Part shown: piece after piece, positions 1 to 11,549 of the stretch | Layout of the letters: each line of letters opens with the position of its first letter | Numbering within the stretch: the first letter of the stretch is position 1 | Assembly: GCA_036924085.1 (NCBI GenBank) | Contig: JAVGWX010000008.1 | Coordinates: forward strand, 55,206,814-55,270,813 | Source of the DNA: Ariolimax columbianus | Lineage: Eukaryota; Mollusca; Gastropoda; Stylommatophora; Arionidae | Direction: 5' to 3' | Length of the DNA stretch: 64,000 nucleotides | The notes under the pieces: generated by a model | Told to the model about the DNA's origin: nothing | The model's input: only the letters and a program-made list of their open reading frames with translations | The model's database searches: none | Translations under genes and position numbers: made by a program

Positions 1-253
1 TGTCATACATGTGAGCTCCTGCCTTGAAAGTCACTGACGTCCATATTCTGTGTCAGTATGGGGTATAATTTCTTGATCTTAATCTCAAATCTAGTGCTGT
101 TTTTCCCTCATCGGAACTATGGCTTTAGTGAATGGCACGGTGTGCAATGGCATGAGTTGGAGAGTCCTCTGGCAAATGCAGGTTATTGTTATCAAGAGGC
201 ACACCGAATTTCTTCCACTGTGGGGCAATAATCAAGTTTAAAATATATTTCAG

Positions 254-475
254 GTGCTGACTGCCGCTCACTGTCTCCAAGGTCAAACAGCTTCCAGGAT
301 GCGTGTCGAGGTCGGAGCCTTGAACTTGTACGAGGCACCCAATGCATACGAACAGACTGTTGGTGTCAGCTCTTATGTTATTCACGAGAGCTACAATTCC
401 AACGGCGCTGGCATCCCCAACGACATCGGAGTCATTTACCTGGCATCATCCGTGACCCTCAATGCCAACGTGCAG
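254..475 (+). CDS. Serine protease copy A, exon 3 (catalytic His and Asp)
   Basis: The exon is 222 nt, phase 0 at both ends, after acceptor ...TTTCAG and before donor GTAGGT. It encodes 74 residues beginning VLTAAHC, with the catalytic histidine at exon residue 6 and the catalytic aspartate in NDIGVIYL at residue 57. It differs from copy B by one base: codon 17 is CGT (Arg) here and CAT (His) in copy B. Confidence 0.9.
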
Positions 476-1819
476 GTAGGTGTAGGCGCATGGTGAATTT
501 TGGATGCGATAGTCCACAGCTAGTTTAGCCCAGTGGCTAGAAACGCCCCAAGCGTGATATCATTCTAAGAGAGGGACAATGTAGTTTCAAAGAGAAACAT
601 ACAATACGTGGTTGATATGTATGGAAAGGGTACTTTTTTCTGGACTCGAAGGAGATGGGAAGTTATAACAATGTTCGGTGTCAACGTGCAAAAATGGTCA
701 GGGACACAGCTCACAACCCAAACTGGTTTGTGTTTGGATTCATTAAACAGCATCACCGTGACCTTATGGGAAGTAAATAGATTTTAACATTTGTGCTGAA
801 GTCTGATGCACTGGGCTGTTTGTAGTGAAACAAAGTACATCGCCCTCCTCACTAGGAAACAACGAACGATGTGGAAAAATAATAAAGAGAAACACTATAT
901 GGGTGAGAGCTTGAGTGAGTAAGAGAGTGAACAGAAGGGAGGGAGGATGGGGGACATGCAGGAAGAGGCAGAGAGAGTAATAGAGTGCATGTAGACGGAT
1001 TTATTTCTGACAGCCTACAGCAGAGGCTCTTAACCTGTGGTCCGTCAACCCTTAAGTGTGTGCGAAGTCATCTCATGGGGTCCCCGAAGGCTTGAATAAA
1101 TGTTATGAGCTTTTACATTTCAAATAAAAATAGATATACCAAATAGAAAGACTTAAAGAAGGATAAATACAGCAGAGGTTAATTTAGACAACGTTCACAT
1201 AGTTTGATAAATGCCGATTAACCAGACGACACAGTAAGGCAGTTGACCAGATATCACATCTGTCGTCCTTGATCTCAGATATCTAAAAATTATGATTTCG
1301 TGTTTATTAACAACACATTACCAATAACATTTTCTATTGTAGAAATTGTTTGCTAGTGAAAGCACACAGATAATTCATTCCCGAATATTTTCATAGATGG
1401 GATATCGTAGGAGTCGGGGACAACAAAAGATAATTAAACGGGGTTTGCAATAAGGAAAAGGTTAAGAACCGCTGATCTACAGCTTCAGGAAAAATGCGCC
1501 AGGGATAGCGTGTTTGTTTTACCAGAAGACAAGCAATATATATTTATCACGTTGTTATAATACGAGAAGTAACCGCAATAGGGAATTTGCATCTCACAAG
1601 AATGTGATGAACAAGCACGTGCAATATTACGAAAAAACAAGACAAGATAACAGAGAGAATAAACACATATCTGCATTACAAGAATATCTAAAAGACATTG
1701 TGGAGGGAACTAATCGTGAACACATGATGATGATGATTAATGTCTCCAATTAACTTTAGAAGATGAAGCATACAAACATCACATGGATGATGGGCGTATT
1801 CCCAAAGAAAGTATCTTAG
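476..1819. other. Protease copy A intron 3, first part
   Basis: Intronic, AT-rich, no recognisable gene. The small ORF at 1514-1753 also occurs in copy B but resembles no family I know and has low-complexity composition. The corresponding stretch in copy B is 53083-54426. Confidence 0.6.
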
Positions 1820-2209
1820 TTTTAGTCTTAGTCGACCTGTACTTCTACAGGGGCAAATGCCCCTTATGCAGGTCCCAGCCCTGGTATGAGGTGGATGAAG
1901 CCGGTAGAAGGGTTTACTGCTTAGCGGGCTAGGCTCGAGCAGCTTAATACTCCGCTGCGTTTGGACAAGAGCTTACAGAAGAAGATGGTTAACCAATGTG
2001 CAAATCCATCTTAATAGACTCAAACACTAGAGCAAAGTATACCCGCAGCCTGTTACGCGGCATCTATGCTGCTTTAAACAAACCACCTTACCATGACCTG
2101 TATTATGCTATGTGGCCCAGTTTGTCACCTCTTACAACATGCTTTCTGTGTGGCAGTGGTGCTATTCTTGTCCTTGTCATCCACAACGACCCCGACAGAT
2201 CACTCGGGA
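1820..2209 (-). repeat. Interspersed repeat of about 390 bp, unassigned SINE-like
   Basis: Reverse complement of 25139-25525, from the GTCGACCTGTA block at one end to the CACTCGG block at the other. A partial relative lies at 30714-30812. It contains no coding sequence. The length and dispersed copies fit a SINE or a short non-autonomous DNA element. Box A/B sequences were not identified, so the class is open. Confidence 0.6.
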
Positions 2210-3185
2210 TACATTCCTTTTGTGTGAATTTTAAATATTGAGAATAATTTTTTTTAAAAGACTTTTATAAATAAATCCTACCCCAAAAAAATAGTATCTT
2301 CGCCAACTAATGACTGGAAAAAGGGCAGTCATGAGACACAGTTAAGATTCAGGATGTGTGCAAGGGAGACATGACAGTACGAGAAATAGCTTCCGAACCC
2401 TGGAAAGACAAAGCTGTTGACCACACCAAATAGAAAAGATTCCTGAGGATGCACCTCAAATTGAGCCAAGGGATACTATAACAATAAGCAGAGCAGATAA
2501 CATTAAACACAGAAACAGGCCAACAAAAAATGTCATCTCAAGGGCGCATCATCTCATAGTTAGTAATAATTGAAGGTTGATTTTCTTCATGGCAAATATA
2601 AATCTCAACAGTTGTCCGTCATCTTACAGGAAGCCTGTGATAAATACCTCCCATTCATTGTTATAGTTGTCGGTTAGTTAAAACAATTATTTTGTTATAT
2701 GATCAGTATGCAGGCCTCATACACAACCCTCTTTAGTCACTGAAATGACATGTATGGATGGTTACAGTTGACATATAGTTTCCCTGCCAGGATCTACACT
2801 GGCTGGTGGTGATTCCATTTGAAAATTAATTACCTGCACATATCGATATCGCTTAAAGATGTCCCGATGTGAAATGGATACGGTGCTAGCAAACTTTTCA
2901 AGCATGTCGTAACAGTCCACTAAAGAGAAATGTGCATGGAGTTGGCAAATTCATTATTAAACCATTGCTGCTGAAATAAATCGACTACAAACCGACAACT
3001 GTAGGGGTTACCCCATGCTCCACGTTGAGCACAACAGTGAATCATCATTATGTGCCTGAATGAAAGTAGCTGCCTAATGCTTTATTTTGATGAAGCGATT
3101 TCTAATCATGAAAGCACACATAAGCGAGACATGTATCTATTACTGGATATTTAGACACACTATCGTCCATTTTTTGTGTTCTCAG
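2210..3185. other. Protease copy A intron 3, remaining part
   Basis: AT-rich intronic sequence with no recognisable gene or repeat beyond its copy-B counterpart (54817-55792). Confidence 0.5.
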
Positions 3186-3387
3186 ATCGCTGGTTTAGCC
3201 CCTAAAGGATCATCTTTCGCCAACACAAAGTGCGTCATCACCGAATGGGGTCAGACCTCCGGCTCTGGATCAGCATCTCCTCAACTGCTGGAGGCTAAGA
3301 TCACCAAGATCACCACAGCCCAGTGTCAGACAAGATGGCCTGGATAGAACATCAATATTAAACACATTTGTGTCTACGAGGCTTCTG
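3186..3387 (+). CDS. Serine protease copy A, exon 4, with in-frame TAG
   Basis: Acceptor TTCTCAG precedes 3186 and donor GTAGGT follows 3387; the exon ends in phase 1. It encodes the IAGLAPKG...CVITEWGQTSGSG segment that precedes the active-site serine in S1 proteases. Codon 54 of the exon (3345-3347) is TAG. The following 13 codons stay open and read like the family, including HICVYEA, so the stop lies inside the exon rather than at its end. Confidence 0.85.
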
Positions 3388-3639
3388 GTAGGTTCTCATC
3401 TCACGCTATCGCACCCCTAAAATCAAGGTAGCACAATCATAACTTATCCCGTTCATTATTAAGTGATGGAGACTTCACTAGACCAGTTAGGGTTTCCAGT
3501 TCCCTTCCTCTCTGCCTCGTCGTCATTTATATATCAAAACACACATATTTTTAATGTACAACTTGACACAAGGTGGCGTAATAGGCTATGTACACAGTCT
3601 GTTGCATGTGACATGCGACTGTTTGAATCGCTCCGGTTC

Positions 3640-4193
3640 ATTCACACACACACCCACTCGTTCATTCACACGTTCACTAACACGCAAACTCACATGTTCA
3701 TTCACACTCACACGTTCAATCACACGCACACTCACACGTTCAATCACACGCACACTCACACGTTCATTCACAGGCACACTTACTCGTTCATTCACACGCA
3801 CACTCACACGTTCATTCACGAACACACACACGTTCACTTACACGTTAATGTAGGCGCACACTCACAGGTTCATTCACATGCACACTTACACACACACTCA
3901 CACGTTCACTGACACGTTCATCCACACACACACACACACGCTTACTCACACGCACACACACACGTTCAATCACACGCATACTCCCACGCACACTCACACG
4001 TTCATGCACACGCACACTCACACGTTCACTCACACGCACACTTACACGATCACTCACACGTTCACTCACACGCACTCACACCATCACTCACACGTTCAAT
4101 CACACGTTCACGCACACTCAAACGTTCACTAACATGTTCGCTCATACGTTTACTCACACGCACACTCACACGTTCACTCACACGCACACTTAT
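3640..4193. repeat. CA-rich minisatellite (CACACGTTCACTCA-type units), copy A
   Basis: Alternating blocks of CACACGTTCAYT and CACACGCACACT fill intron 4. The array opens long artificial reading frames on both strands (HTHTHT... and ERVSVRV...), which are by-products of the repeat. It is roughly 200 bases shorter than the copy-B array. Confidence 0.9.
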
Positions 4194-4389
4194 TGCTACA
4201 ATTAAATGTCCATGTCAACGTATAATCATTGTTATGTGCTTACGTGCAAAGATATGAACGTTTTAACAAAATACATATAACTCGGAATATTATTTATACA
4301 AAAATTTGAAAAGATCCCCTGTCGTGTTCTTGTTGAGTTTTACGTTAATAAAAATGTGTTAAAGACGTAACAGATCTATACATTCATAT

Positions 4390-4965
4390 CAGTATCTATT
4401 GTTGAGCTTATTTAAGGTTTATGCGGTAGTCGTTTTACCAACTCTTCCGTACGCCTGTGAAACCTGTACTGTGTACAGTCGACATGCGAAGAAGCTTGAC
4501 CACTTTCATCTGGGATACCAAAGGAAACTGATGAACATAAAATGGCAGGATAGGTTCACAGATGTAGAAGTTCTTTCGCGGACTGGCATTACAAGCATCC
4601 GCACAACTTTGTGCAAATAGCAGCTTAGATGGACTGGCTATGTCCGCATGTCGGATGAGTGGCTTGCATAGAAACTATTCTATGGAGAGCTTCAGTTAGG
4701 CAATCGATCTCGCTGTGGCCAAATAAAACGTTACATTGACACTGATTGTTGGGAGAACATTGCTGCTGATTGCTCTGCCCGGCGTAGAAAAATCTCTTCT
4801 GGCACGACACATATGGAGTAGACAAAATTAAGAAAGCTGCACAGAGACGAGCGACACGAAAGTCAAGAAAAGAGTTGCCTCCGTCTGACGGTCAGACAGT
4901 GTTTCTCTTCACTAAGTGTGACATACGATTTCGGGATCGGATTGGTTTCATCAGCCACTTATGAA
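4390..4965 (+). mobile_element. Non-LTR retrotransposon 3' end (RT C-terminal region), intron 4
   Basis: The translation shows PYACETCTVYSRHAKKL, LMNIKWQDRF and RWTGYVRM, then RSRCGQ and a degraded zinc-finger-like tail near TYDFGIGL. This is the usual C-terminal region of RTE/CR1-type reverse transcriptases. Several stops interrupt it, so it is a dead 5'-truncated copy. The same insertion is in copy B. Confidence 0.75.
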
Positions 4966-5122
4966 TTCACTCCAGGATTGACAGATGACAATGCAGTCCT
5001 TTTCGGAAACATAGACAAACAACAGCATATTGTCATGTTGTATGTCCATGTCATACTGATAAAGTACTATTAAAATATATATAATTCTGTAAATCATTCA
5101 TACAATAAATTTGTGTTAACAG

Positions 5123-5239
5123 CCTCCTCTGGAAACCGTCCAAGTGCCTGCATGGGTGACAGTGGCGGCCCAATGATGTGTGGCAACAACTTCGAGCTCT
5201 TGGCTGGTATCACCTCCTGGGGAGTGTCCAACTGCAGTG
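5123..5239 (+). CDS. Serine protease copy A, exon 5 (catalytic Ser)
   Basis: The 117-nt exon follows acceptor TTAACAG and precedes donor GTAATT, phase 1 at both ends. It carries SACMGDSGGPMMC with the catalytic serine, then the substrate-pocket strand ITSWGVSNC. The pocket-floor position (chymotrypsin 189) is Ser, which in this family points to chymotrypsin- or elastase-like rather than trypsin-like specificity. It is identical to copy B. Confidence 0.9.
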
Positions 5240-6150
5240 GTAATTTCTTCTCGAAAGAATCATCATTATTTTAGTCGTCCACAGTTTTGCTTTTTAGTCC
5301 AGTCTGAAGAAACATGGGTGAATTATGATAATATTTCCAAATTGTAAAAACAGCAAAAAGGGCAGCAAGGACCGCAAAAGTACAAGCAAATTCAACAAAA
5401 CTGTTGTCTATGTGAAATAAGAAGTGAATATTGTTAAAAACATAAAATTAGTAACCGAAAAGTAAGAAATAATTATTTATGTATAGATTTAGTTATGGGG
5501 AAAATGGACATCATTGGAGAGAAAAATCCAAGCAATGGAGATAATAGGCTCAACATAGACCCTTAAAATAATACATAAGAGCCAAACATCAAATGACAGA
5601 GTGCGAAATATAAATCCACAGTTCAATGGCTACATCCATATATTAAGACTAAATGGGCAGATCAGCACTGAACTCACTGAATCAGTTCATGTGGTGAGAA
5701 GGAAAGTAAGATATAACGTGCGATTGACAGATAATATTCAGAAACAGAGGCCCAATTCGGATATAGAGACACATAAAAGAAAGACAAGCTGAAGTGCTCC
5801 ATAGTCTTCATATAATGCAGTGAAAACAAAGGAAGAAGACAAAAACATTACCATTATAGATCAGAGACGGGCAAATGAAAAACAAATCATGTTTTGGTCA
5901 CGCAAAAAAATACAAAAACAAACAAAAAACAACAAAATAGCAGATCTGAAAACTTGTAATTTCGTGGTGCATTACATCACCGTCATAACGTCCCTCGGCT
6001 TTACATGGATAGCACTGTCTATGATTAAGTGTTGTTGTAGCACACTATCTCCAACTTTACTCATCACCAAACCACTCATTGTAATATTTACTCATCACTA
6101 AACCACTCAATGTAATATTTACTGATCATTAACACACAGTGTCCATCCGA
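5240..6150. other. Protease copy A intron 5, first part
   Basis: A-rich intronic sequence. Two small ORFs (5601-5792, 5820-6101) are conserved in copy B only because of the duplication. Neither shows a recognisable domain. Confidence 0.5.
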
Positions 6151-6167
6151 GATACGGCTATCATCTC

Positions 6168-6400
6168 ACCCTCTCTCTCACTCTCTTTCTCTCTCCCTCT
6201 CTCTCTCTCGCTCTCACGCTCTCCTTCTCTCTTACTCCCCCTCTCTCTCTCCATCTTTTTTTCCCTCCCCTCTGTTTCTCTCTCTCTCCCTCTCTTTCCC
6301 TCTCTCTCCTTCTCTATTCCTCTCGCCCTCTCTCTCTCTCACTCCCTTCTCTCTCACCCTCTCTCTCTCCCCCTCTCTCTCTTTCTCACACTCCTCGATC
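6168..6400. repeat. CT-rich microsatellite, copy A
   Basis: Imperfect (CT)n/(CCCT)n tract in intron 5. It is longer in copy B (58976-59268). Confidence 0.9.
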
Positions 6401-6454
6401 AGTACTCCTTTTCACCTTTCTCATGGATTTTCTCAAACATTATGTTGCATTTCT

Positions 6455-6800
6455 AGTGAAGACGTTTTAGTGGGAAGGTAGGATTCTAATGTTGTGTTTT
6501 GCTAATGAAGACGTTAAAGTACGAAATTTGAATTATAATTTTGTGTTCTGTTAATGAAGACGATTTCGTGAGAAGGTAGGATTCTAATTTTGTGTCCTGT
6601 TAATGAAGAGGTTTTAGTACGACATTTGGATTCCACGTTTTGTGTGTTTTTCTAATGTAGACCCATTTTATTCGTGAAGGTAGGATTCTAATTTTGTGTT
6701 CTGCTAATAAAGAGGTTTTAGTACGACGTTTGGATACCTTTTTTATGTTGTTTAGCTAATGAAGACATTTAAGTGAGTAGGTAGGATTCAAATTTTGTGA
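6455..6800. repeat. Diverged tandem repeat, unit about 60 bp, copy A
   Basis: Repeated blocks read roughly TTCTAATTTTGTGTTCTGNTAATGAAGACGTTTTAGT with GGTAGGATT between them, about five to six copies. The same array is in copy B at about 59330-59670. Confidence 0.6.
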
Positions 6801-7112
6801 TTTTGATCCCTGTAGCGAGAGGAAGGCGGGGGGAAATACTTACATAACCTATCACGTATATCTTACAAAATCTATGACAGAAGATTGTTCGTATCGCTTG
6901 CAACCGCCTTGTATAAAATATATTGTTATGTAATACATCACAATCAAGAGGGCATTTACATATTTTAATACTAGTATTGTCATACTATCATTATGATACC
7001 AGGGTCATGATAGTAGCGTAATGGCACTAGCTTTATAGTACATCAGCTACTAGTTATTTTCTTGTAACAACTTCACTGTGCTATCTTCTAAACAAATACA
7101 ATGTTTCAACAG

Positions 7113-7174
7113 GCAACTACCCAAGTGTGTACACTCGAGTGTCCGAATATCTGACTTGGATCGCCAGCAAGTAA
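7113..7174 (+). CDS. Serine protease copy A, exon 6 (C-terminus)
   Basis: The 62-nt exon follows acceptor TTTCAACAG. It completes a split Gly codon and encodes NYPSVYTRVSEYLTWIASK before TAA at 7172-7174. The residue at chymotrypsin position 226 is Ser in YPSVYT, where Gly is usual. Confidence 0.9.
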
Positions 7175-7270
7175 ATACACAACTCACTGACTGGCAGGCT
7201 TGTTAACTGTTCTTTATGTTTAGAAGTCAAAATAATAGTGTGATAATACATTCCCATGGATAAACTTGGA

Positions 7271-7276
7271 AATAAA
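7271..7276 (+). terminator. Poly(A) signal, protease copy A
   Basis: AATAAA lies about 97 nt after the TAA stop. T/GT-rich sequence follows within 20-45 nt, as expected for a downstream element. The same site is conserved in copy B. Confidence 0.6.
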
Positions 7277-7380
7277 AGCTTGCCGAACAATTGTATTCTG
7301 GTTAAATTGTTATTGTATATAAACAGATCACTACTTCACCATCATTGTTTCATATTATATCATTCGGGGATTTATCAATT

Positions 7381-7402
7381 ATCTTCTTCTTCTTCTTCTT
7401 CT
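7381..7402. repeat. TTC microsatellite downstream of protease copy A
   Basis: Short TTC run that is longer in copy B (60259-60291), a length polymorphism between duplicates. Confidence 0.8.
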
Positions 7403-7601
7403 ATCTCTTCCTCGTTAGTCCTGAAAAGGATGTGACATCGTGTCCTAGTTTACAGCAAATCTACGATATCTGCCCTTTCTGTTTTCACCTGGATTTTTGT
7501 AGGTCCGAGTTTGCCTTTTCTTTGCGATCGCAGATTTTTTAGACAGACTATATTCTCAGCTCATTTACCGTGCTTACATCTTGACCCCATCCATTAGTTG
7601 C

Positions 7602-7993
7602 TGGCTGCTGTCAGCTCATTCGCTGCACTGCATCTTGGCCCAGCTTTGAGACTTGGCTGCTGTCAGCTCATTCGCTGCACTGCATCTTGGCCCAGCTTTG
7701 AGACCTGGCTGCCGTCAGCTCATTCACTGCACTGCATCTTGGCCCCCCCAGCTTTGAGACTTGGCTGCTGTCAGCTCATTCGTTGCACTGCATCTTTGCC
7801 TAGCTTTGGGAATTGGCTGCTGTCAGCTCATTCGCTGCACTGCATCTTGGCCCAGCTTTGAGACTTGGCTGCTGTCAGCTCATTCGCTGCACTGCATCTT
7901 GGCCCAGCTTTAAGACTTGGCTGCTGTCAGCTCATTTGCTGCACTTCATCTTTGCCCAGCTTTGAGACTTGGCTGCTGTTAACTCATTCACTG
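7602..7993. repeat. 52-bp minisatellite, about 7.5 units, copy A
   Basis: Units run GGCTGCTGTCAGCTCATTCG, then CTGCACTGCATCTTGGCCC, then AGCTTTGAGACTT. The fourth unit has a 4-base C insertion. Unit number and internal variants are the same in copy B. The 87-aa ORF through it is a by-product. Confidence 0.9.
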
Positions 7994-8585
7994 TGCTGCA
8001 TATTCATCACTTCATGGATTTAAGGATACATTAACACCGAATTGGTCTCAGATTTCAGCAATTTAGATATTCATTGTATGTCAAAGTAGCTTGCTATGCC
8101 ATTTCAAATCTTCCTTTCAGGTCTAAGCATTTCATGGGATTTGTGGCACCGTTCACAATTTAGACTTCCATTTGGGGATCAGCATTTCATGGGCGTTAGC
8201 TGCAGCACGGTGGTACTCCTATGCGAAATTGAACATATACAAATGAGTGAGTCCGTCGAATGAAATGGGCTGTGCATTGGACACTACCTTCGGAAACACA
8301 GCGAGGGAAACATAAATCCTTTTTCTCTGTATCTCTTCCGCTTTTCTACACGATCTTTTCAAATTGAATAAGGTTTTCCATGCCCTCCATTCTGATTATC
8401 TGCTACATTATGGTCTTCTGTGTACGCTAGATTAGCTGTGACATTCTGTAAAACCGCTTTATGTAAGATCTCTGCTAAAAGCTTCTTATGTGGCTTGGTA
8501 TGCGTACGATTCTCAACCAGGACACCGCGTCGATTGGCGGAATAAATCATGTGAGGATACAGAGCATTGTTCCTGTCGATCCTCA
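7994..8585. other. No recognisable gene (3' flank of copy A)
   Basis: I see no coding signal or repeat family here apart from its duplicate in copy B (60883-61475). Confidence 0.4.
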
Positions 8586-8589
8586 GTTA

Positions 8590-8845
8590 GTTAGGACTTG
8601 TCTTACCTGACTACGTGAAGATTGGACTCGGCGGACTACGTGGAAGCAACTATTAGTCCGGTTCAAAAGATAGATATAAAACGCACGCGATCGGGTTTAC
8701 TCAACCGGTGTAGACCGAGAAGTAGATGGATAGGAAATGTTGCAGATATTCTAAATCGTCAAGGGATGACTACTTCAGCGACATGTCAGACACTGGAGAG
8801 AAAACTACGGCTCCCCACGGCACCTCATGGCACAAATAGATAAGA
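8590..8845 (+). mobile_element. Possible non-LTR RT C-terminal remnant
   Basis: The reading frame gives RPRSRWIGNVADILNRQGMT, resembling the GRPRxRWxDxV block near the C-terminus of many non-LTR reverse transcriptases. It is short and without other domains, and is also present in copy B at 61478-61734. Confidence 0.4.
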
Positions 8846-9599
8846 CAATACACCATAAAGCGACAAAGATTAAGCCTATCAATCTGGCAAAAACTATGTT
8901 GAGAAATAATGAACAATGCCAAGTGCAAAATAAAATTGGTTTTCAAGTTCGTTTCTGATTGAATTTGAACACAAACCAAGGGTACTGAGAAATCTTGTAC
9001 AGCAAAGTATGTTACTCATCCTGTACTCATTTCTAGAGAACTCCATCTTTCAGTGCTAGTCACTTGCGAACTTCGCAATCATCTTTTCTTTCCTCATGCC
9101 CTCTTCAAGGAATAACAATCAGAATGGTGTTAGTCTGTCCTCACCGTAGTTAAATATGATTTGATCAACTTCGCAGATGAAAAACATAGTTTTGTATGGT
9201 TTTAGAAGTGCTCTTGAAAACCTCAGCATTTTCAAAATAGCTACGTAACAATTAATGGAGATTTTTGTTGTATTCTATTACTTCTAAAATGCGCCTTTAT
9301 TACTTGAGCAAGTTGATTGGTCCTGACCTCATACATGCAGGGCACATGCTGCCCATAATGTTAATACATCAATCATTATGGAAAGATTATCTTTTCTATT
9401 TTTTTTTTTTTTTTCTTTTGGGTTATCAAATAATCGCGAGCGTGAGTAGATTCTTTGAAATCACTGTCCAAACATTTTCCAAGAATTTGGAAACTGACGA
9501 GATGTGTTTATGTTTTGGCAATTTTTCAAGCTTTTTGATTTTTTTTTAAAGATGTTTTGGGCTATACAGCCCTTTCTTTGGCCAAATATTATCAGATCC
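8846..9599. other. No recognisable gene
   Basis: AT-rich sequence with several poly-T runs. Nothing else identified. Confidence 0.4.
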
Positions 9600-11170
9600 T
9601 TCTTCTTCTTCTTCTTCTTCGTACGCAGTCAGACAGTAACCATTATTTTTTCGAAAAAAACGGTGGTCATCCTGAGGCTGTCAACACTGCCATAGAGCTT
9701 CTCTTGTGGTTCCACTGGTGATGGCCACATATTCTCTCTCTGATCCTCGTATGTCGGGCAGTTCTGCAGCAGATGCTCAGCGGTCATTTTCACGGTACCA
9801 CACGGGCATTCGTCGGTACCACCTATCTTCAATTTGTTGAATAGGTGGTACCTCAGTCTATTGTGGCCAGTGCGAAGTCTGAAGACAACGACCTGCTCTC
9901 TTCTGTTCAACTTGTAATAGGCATCGTTTTTGGTGTAGCCGGTATGTTCAGTTTCCCATTTGGTCATGTATCTGGCTTTATTAAGCAGTTTTGACTCTTC
10001 ATACGTCATACTAGTATCTGTTTGTGGTAGTCTTGCACCTTCTTTTGCCAGTCTGTCTGCCTCCTCGTTGCCTTGGATGTTGCAGTGTGATGGGACCCAC
10101 TGTACCACTACCCTTTTTGGTGCGGACTGCTGGCATAGTTGACAGAGTACTGCTCTTAAGTCATTGAGCTCAGTGGTTTTCTAGCTTTTTAGCGCTGTGA
10201 CTACGGCGAGAGCATCTGTAAGCAGGACTATATGGCTTTCATTTTCTTTATGTGTCACCATTTCTTCCACTGCCGCCCTCAGTGCCTCTGCCTCCGCTCT
10301 GAAATTGCTTGTGTACTTACCAGTAGCGAATGACAGTGTTATTGTTCTGCCATTTGGTAGGTTCAGAAATGCTCCTGCCCCTCTGTTCTGTGTAGTGTCT
10401 GTTACAGAACCGTCGGTGTATGCATGGGTCCAGTCCATGCTTGGGTAGTTTTTCGATTTAAAGCTTAGGGTAATATCTCTCCTTTCTTTTTCAGTCTGAC
10501 ATTTTTTGTTTCCAATACGTGGTATATTTTCTACCACCTCTGGAAATATATCCTGCCTCCAGGTAGGTTTTCGTACAGTAGTGATGGGCTTTGGTGTTGT
10601 TAGTGCGTTTATGGGATCTTTGTGCATCTTTGATTTGGCTATTTCTGCAAAGTTTCTCCGCTTTAGTTTCCCAGTTCCCAAATTGTTTAGTCTCTGGTGC
10701 ATTGGGTGGTCAGTCTATCTTCGGAGTTTCTCTGACTGCAGCTGGGCTCTGCATTCTCTTCTATCGTTCATGGGTTGCAGCTTTGTAATCTTTTCAAGTT
10801 CTACAATTGGCGTTGACTTCATGCCTCCTGTTATAACTCTCATGGCTTGGTTTTGAAGTTTGTTAACTTTATCGAAGTTCGCCTTTGCTGCTGTTGTCCA
10901 TGCCGAAATGCAAAACTCAAGAACTGATCTCACTCTTCCAGTGTACAGTTTCTTTAGTATACTTTCGTCTGCTCCCCAGCTTCTGCCAGCTAGTTTCCTC
11001 ATGATTGCCATTCTTTCTCTGGCTCTCATTCGGTTTCTCTCGATCTGACTTTTCCATGTCATGCGCCGATCAAATGTGACTCCCAGATAGTTTGGGTTGT
11101 CGTTTGGCTGCAGCAATTTGCCATTTAGACTTAATTTGGTGTTTTGTGGTTTGATTGAAAGCGAGAATAT
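9600..11170 (-). mobile_element. Family A LINE (RT C-terminus, RNase H, Cys-rich tail), 5'-truncated, copy A
   Basis: On the minus strand the sequence runs from the RT thumb (GVTFDRRMTWKSQIERNRM) through RNase H (AYTDGSV, NFRAEAEAL, LLTDALAVV, GNEEADRLAKEG) to the CPCG...H...C tail. It ends with a 3' (GAA)7 tail, seen here as TTC at 9600-9620. One frame stays open except for TAG at 10715-10717 and at 10181-10183. The latter replaces a CAG found in the other family copies. The 5' break is within codons following the RT catalytic box, near 11170. No clear target-site duplication was found. Confidence 0.9.
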
Positions 11171-11540
11171 GATCACATCCAAACATTAAAAATACAAAAC
11201 AGAAAAGAACGGGTGTCCTGTCGCATCCACACAACCAGCAAATCCTATTTTACGAAGAAGCATCCAATTTGCATTTAAAAGGGAAAAGGTCTCTTACATA
11301 GAAATTGCTTTTGCTGAATATGCAACTAAGACACATTACTCATTTATTTTGGGCAAAAGTCCCATACATTACAAAATAAACAAGGGACAATTGATTTAAT
11401 AAAGGAACGCTATACAATACGTTATTCTTATCCATATGGTAATAACAGAGCATAATTGGGCATTATCAAACTAAGATAAAAGAAACATCGTAACAACAGA
11501 GATGAAATATGAGAAAAGACACAGAAAAACCGGCCTAAAG
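11171..11540. other. No recognisable gene
   Basis: AT-rich sequence with no coding or repeat signal that I can name. Confidence 0.4.
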
Positions 11541-11549
11541 TGTCAAGAA

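Larger units (their letters stand above)
254..7174 (+). pseudogene. Chymotrypsin-fold serine protease, copy A, exons 3-6 (5' end outside window)
   Basis: Four exons, 254-475, 3186-3387, 5123-5239 and 7113-7174, have GT/AG borders and compatible phases (0, 1, 1). They supply the histidine motif TAAHC, the aspartate in NDIGVIYL, the serine motif GDSGGP and the C-terminal helix ending TWIASK. The family is secreted S1 endopeptidases. Exon 4 has an in-frame TAG at 3345-3347, and homologous sequence with a conserved-looking HICV cysteine continues beyond it. A product ending there lacks the catalytic serine. The gene is therefore a probable pseudogene, unless the stop is an assembly error, an allele or is read through. 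Exons 1-2 should lie left of the window, by analogy with copy B. Confidence 0.85.
1..11133. repeat. Segmental duplication, copy A (left part outside window)
   Basis: Base 1 aligns with base 52608 and the match continues with only scattered substitutions and repeat-length changes until copy B runs off the window end. It includes protease exons 3-6, their introns, a 52-bp minisatellite and a minus-strand retrotransposon fragment. All parts keep the same order and orientation. The true left boundary is before base 1. The right boundary is at or beyond about 11133. Confidence 0.95.

Noticed and set aside
3463..4132. Long His/Thr-rich and Glu/Arg/Val-rich ORFs on both strands
   Set aside because: They are translations of the CA-type minisatellite. 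Same in copy B.
6139..6456. Ser/Leu/Pro-rich ORF
   Set aside because: Produced by the CT microsatellite. No conserved start or domain.
7598..7861. 87-residue repetitive ORF
   Set aside because: Arises from the 52-bp minisatellite. The frame breaks at the C insertion pattern.
10197..10856. Hydrophobic ORFs on the strand opposite the LINE (also at 27926-28255 and 37876-38274)
   Set aside because: Shadow frames of the RNase H coding sequence. They recur only because the LINE recurs.
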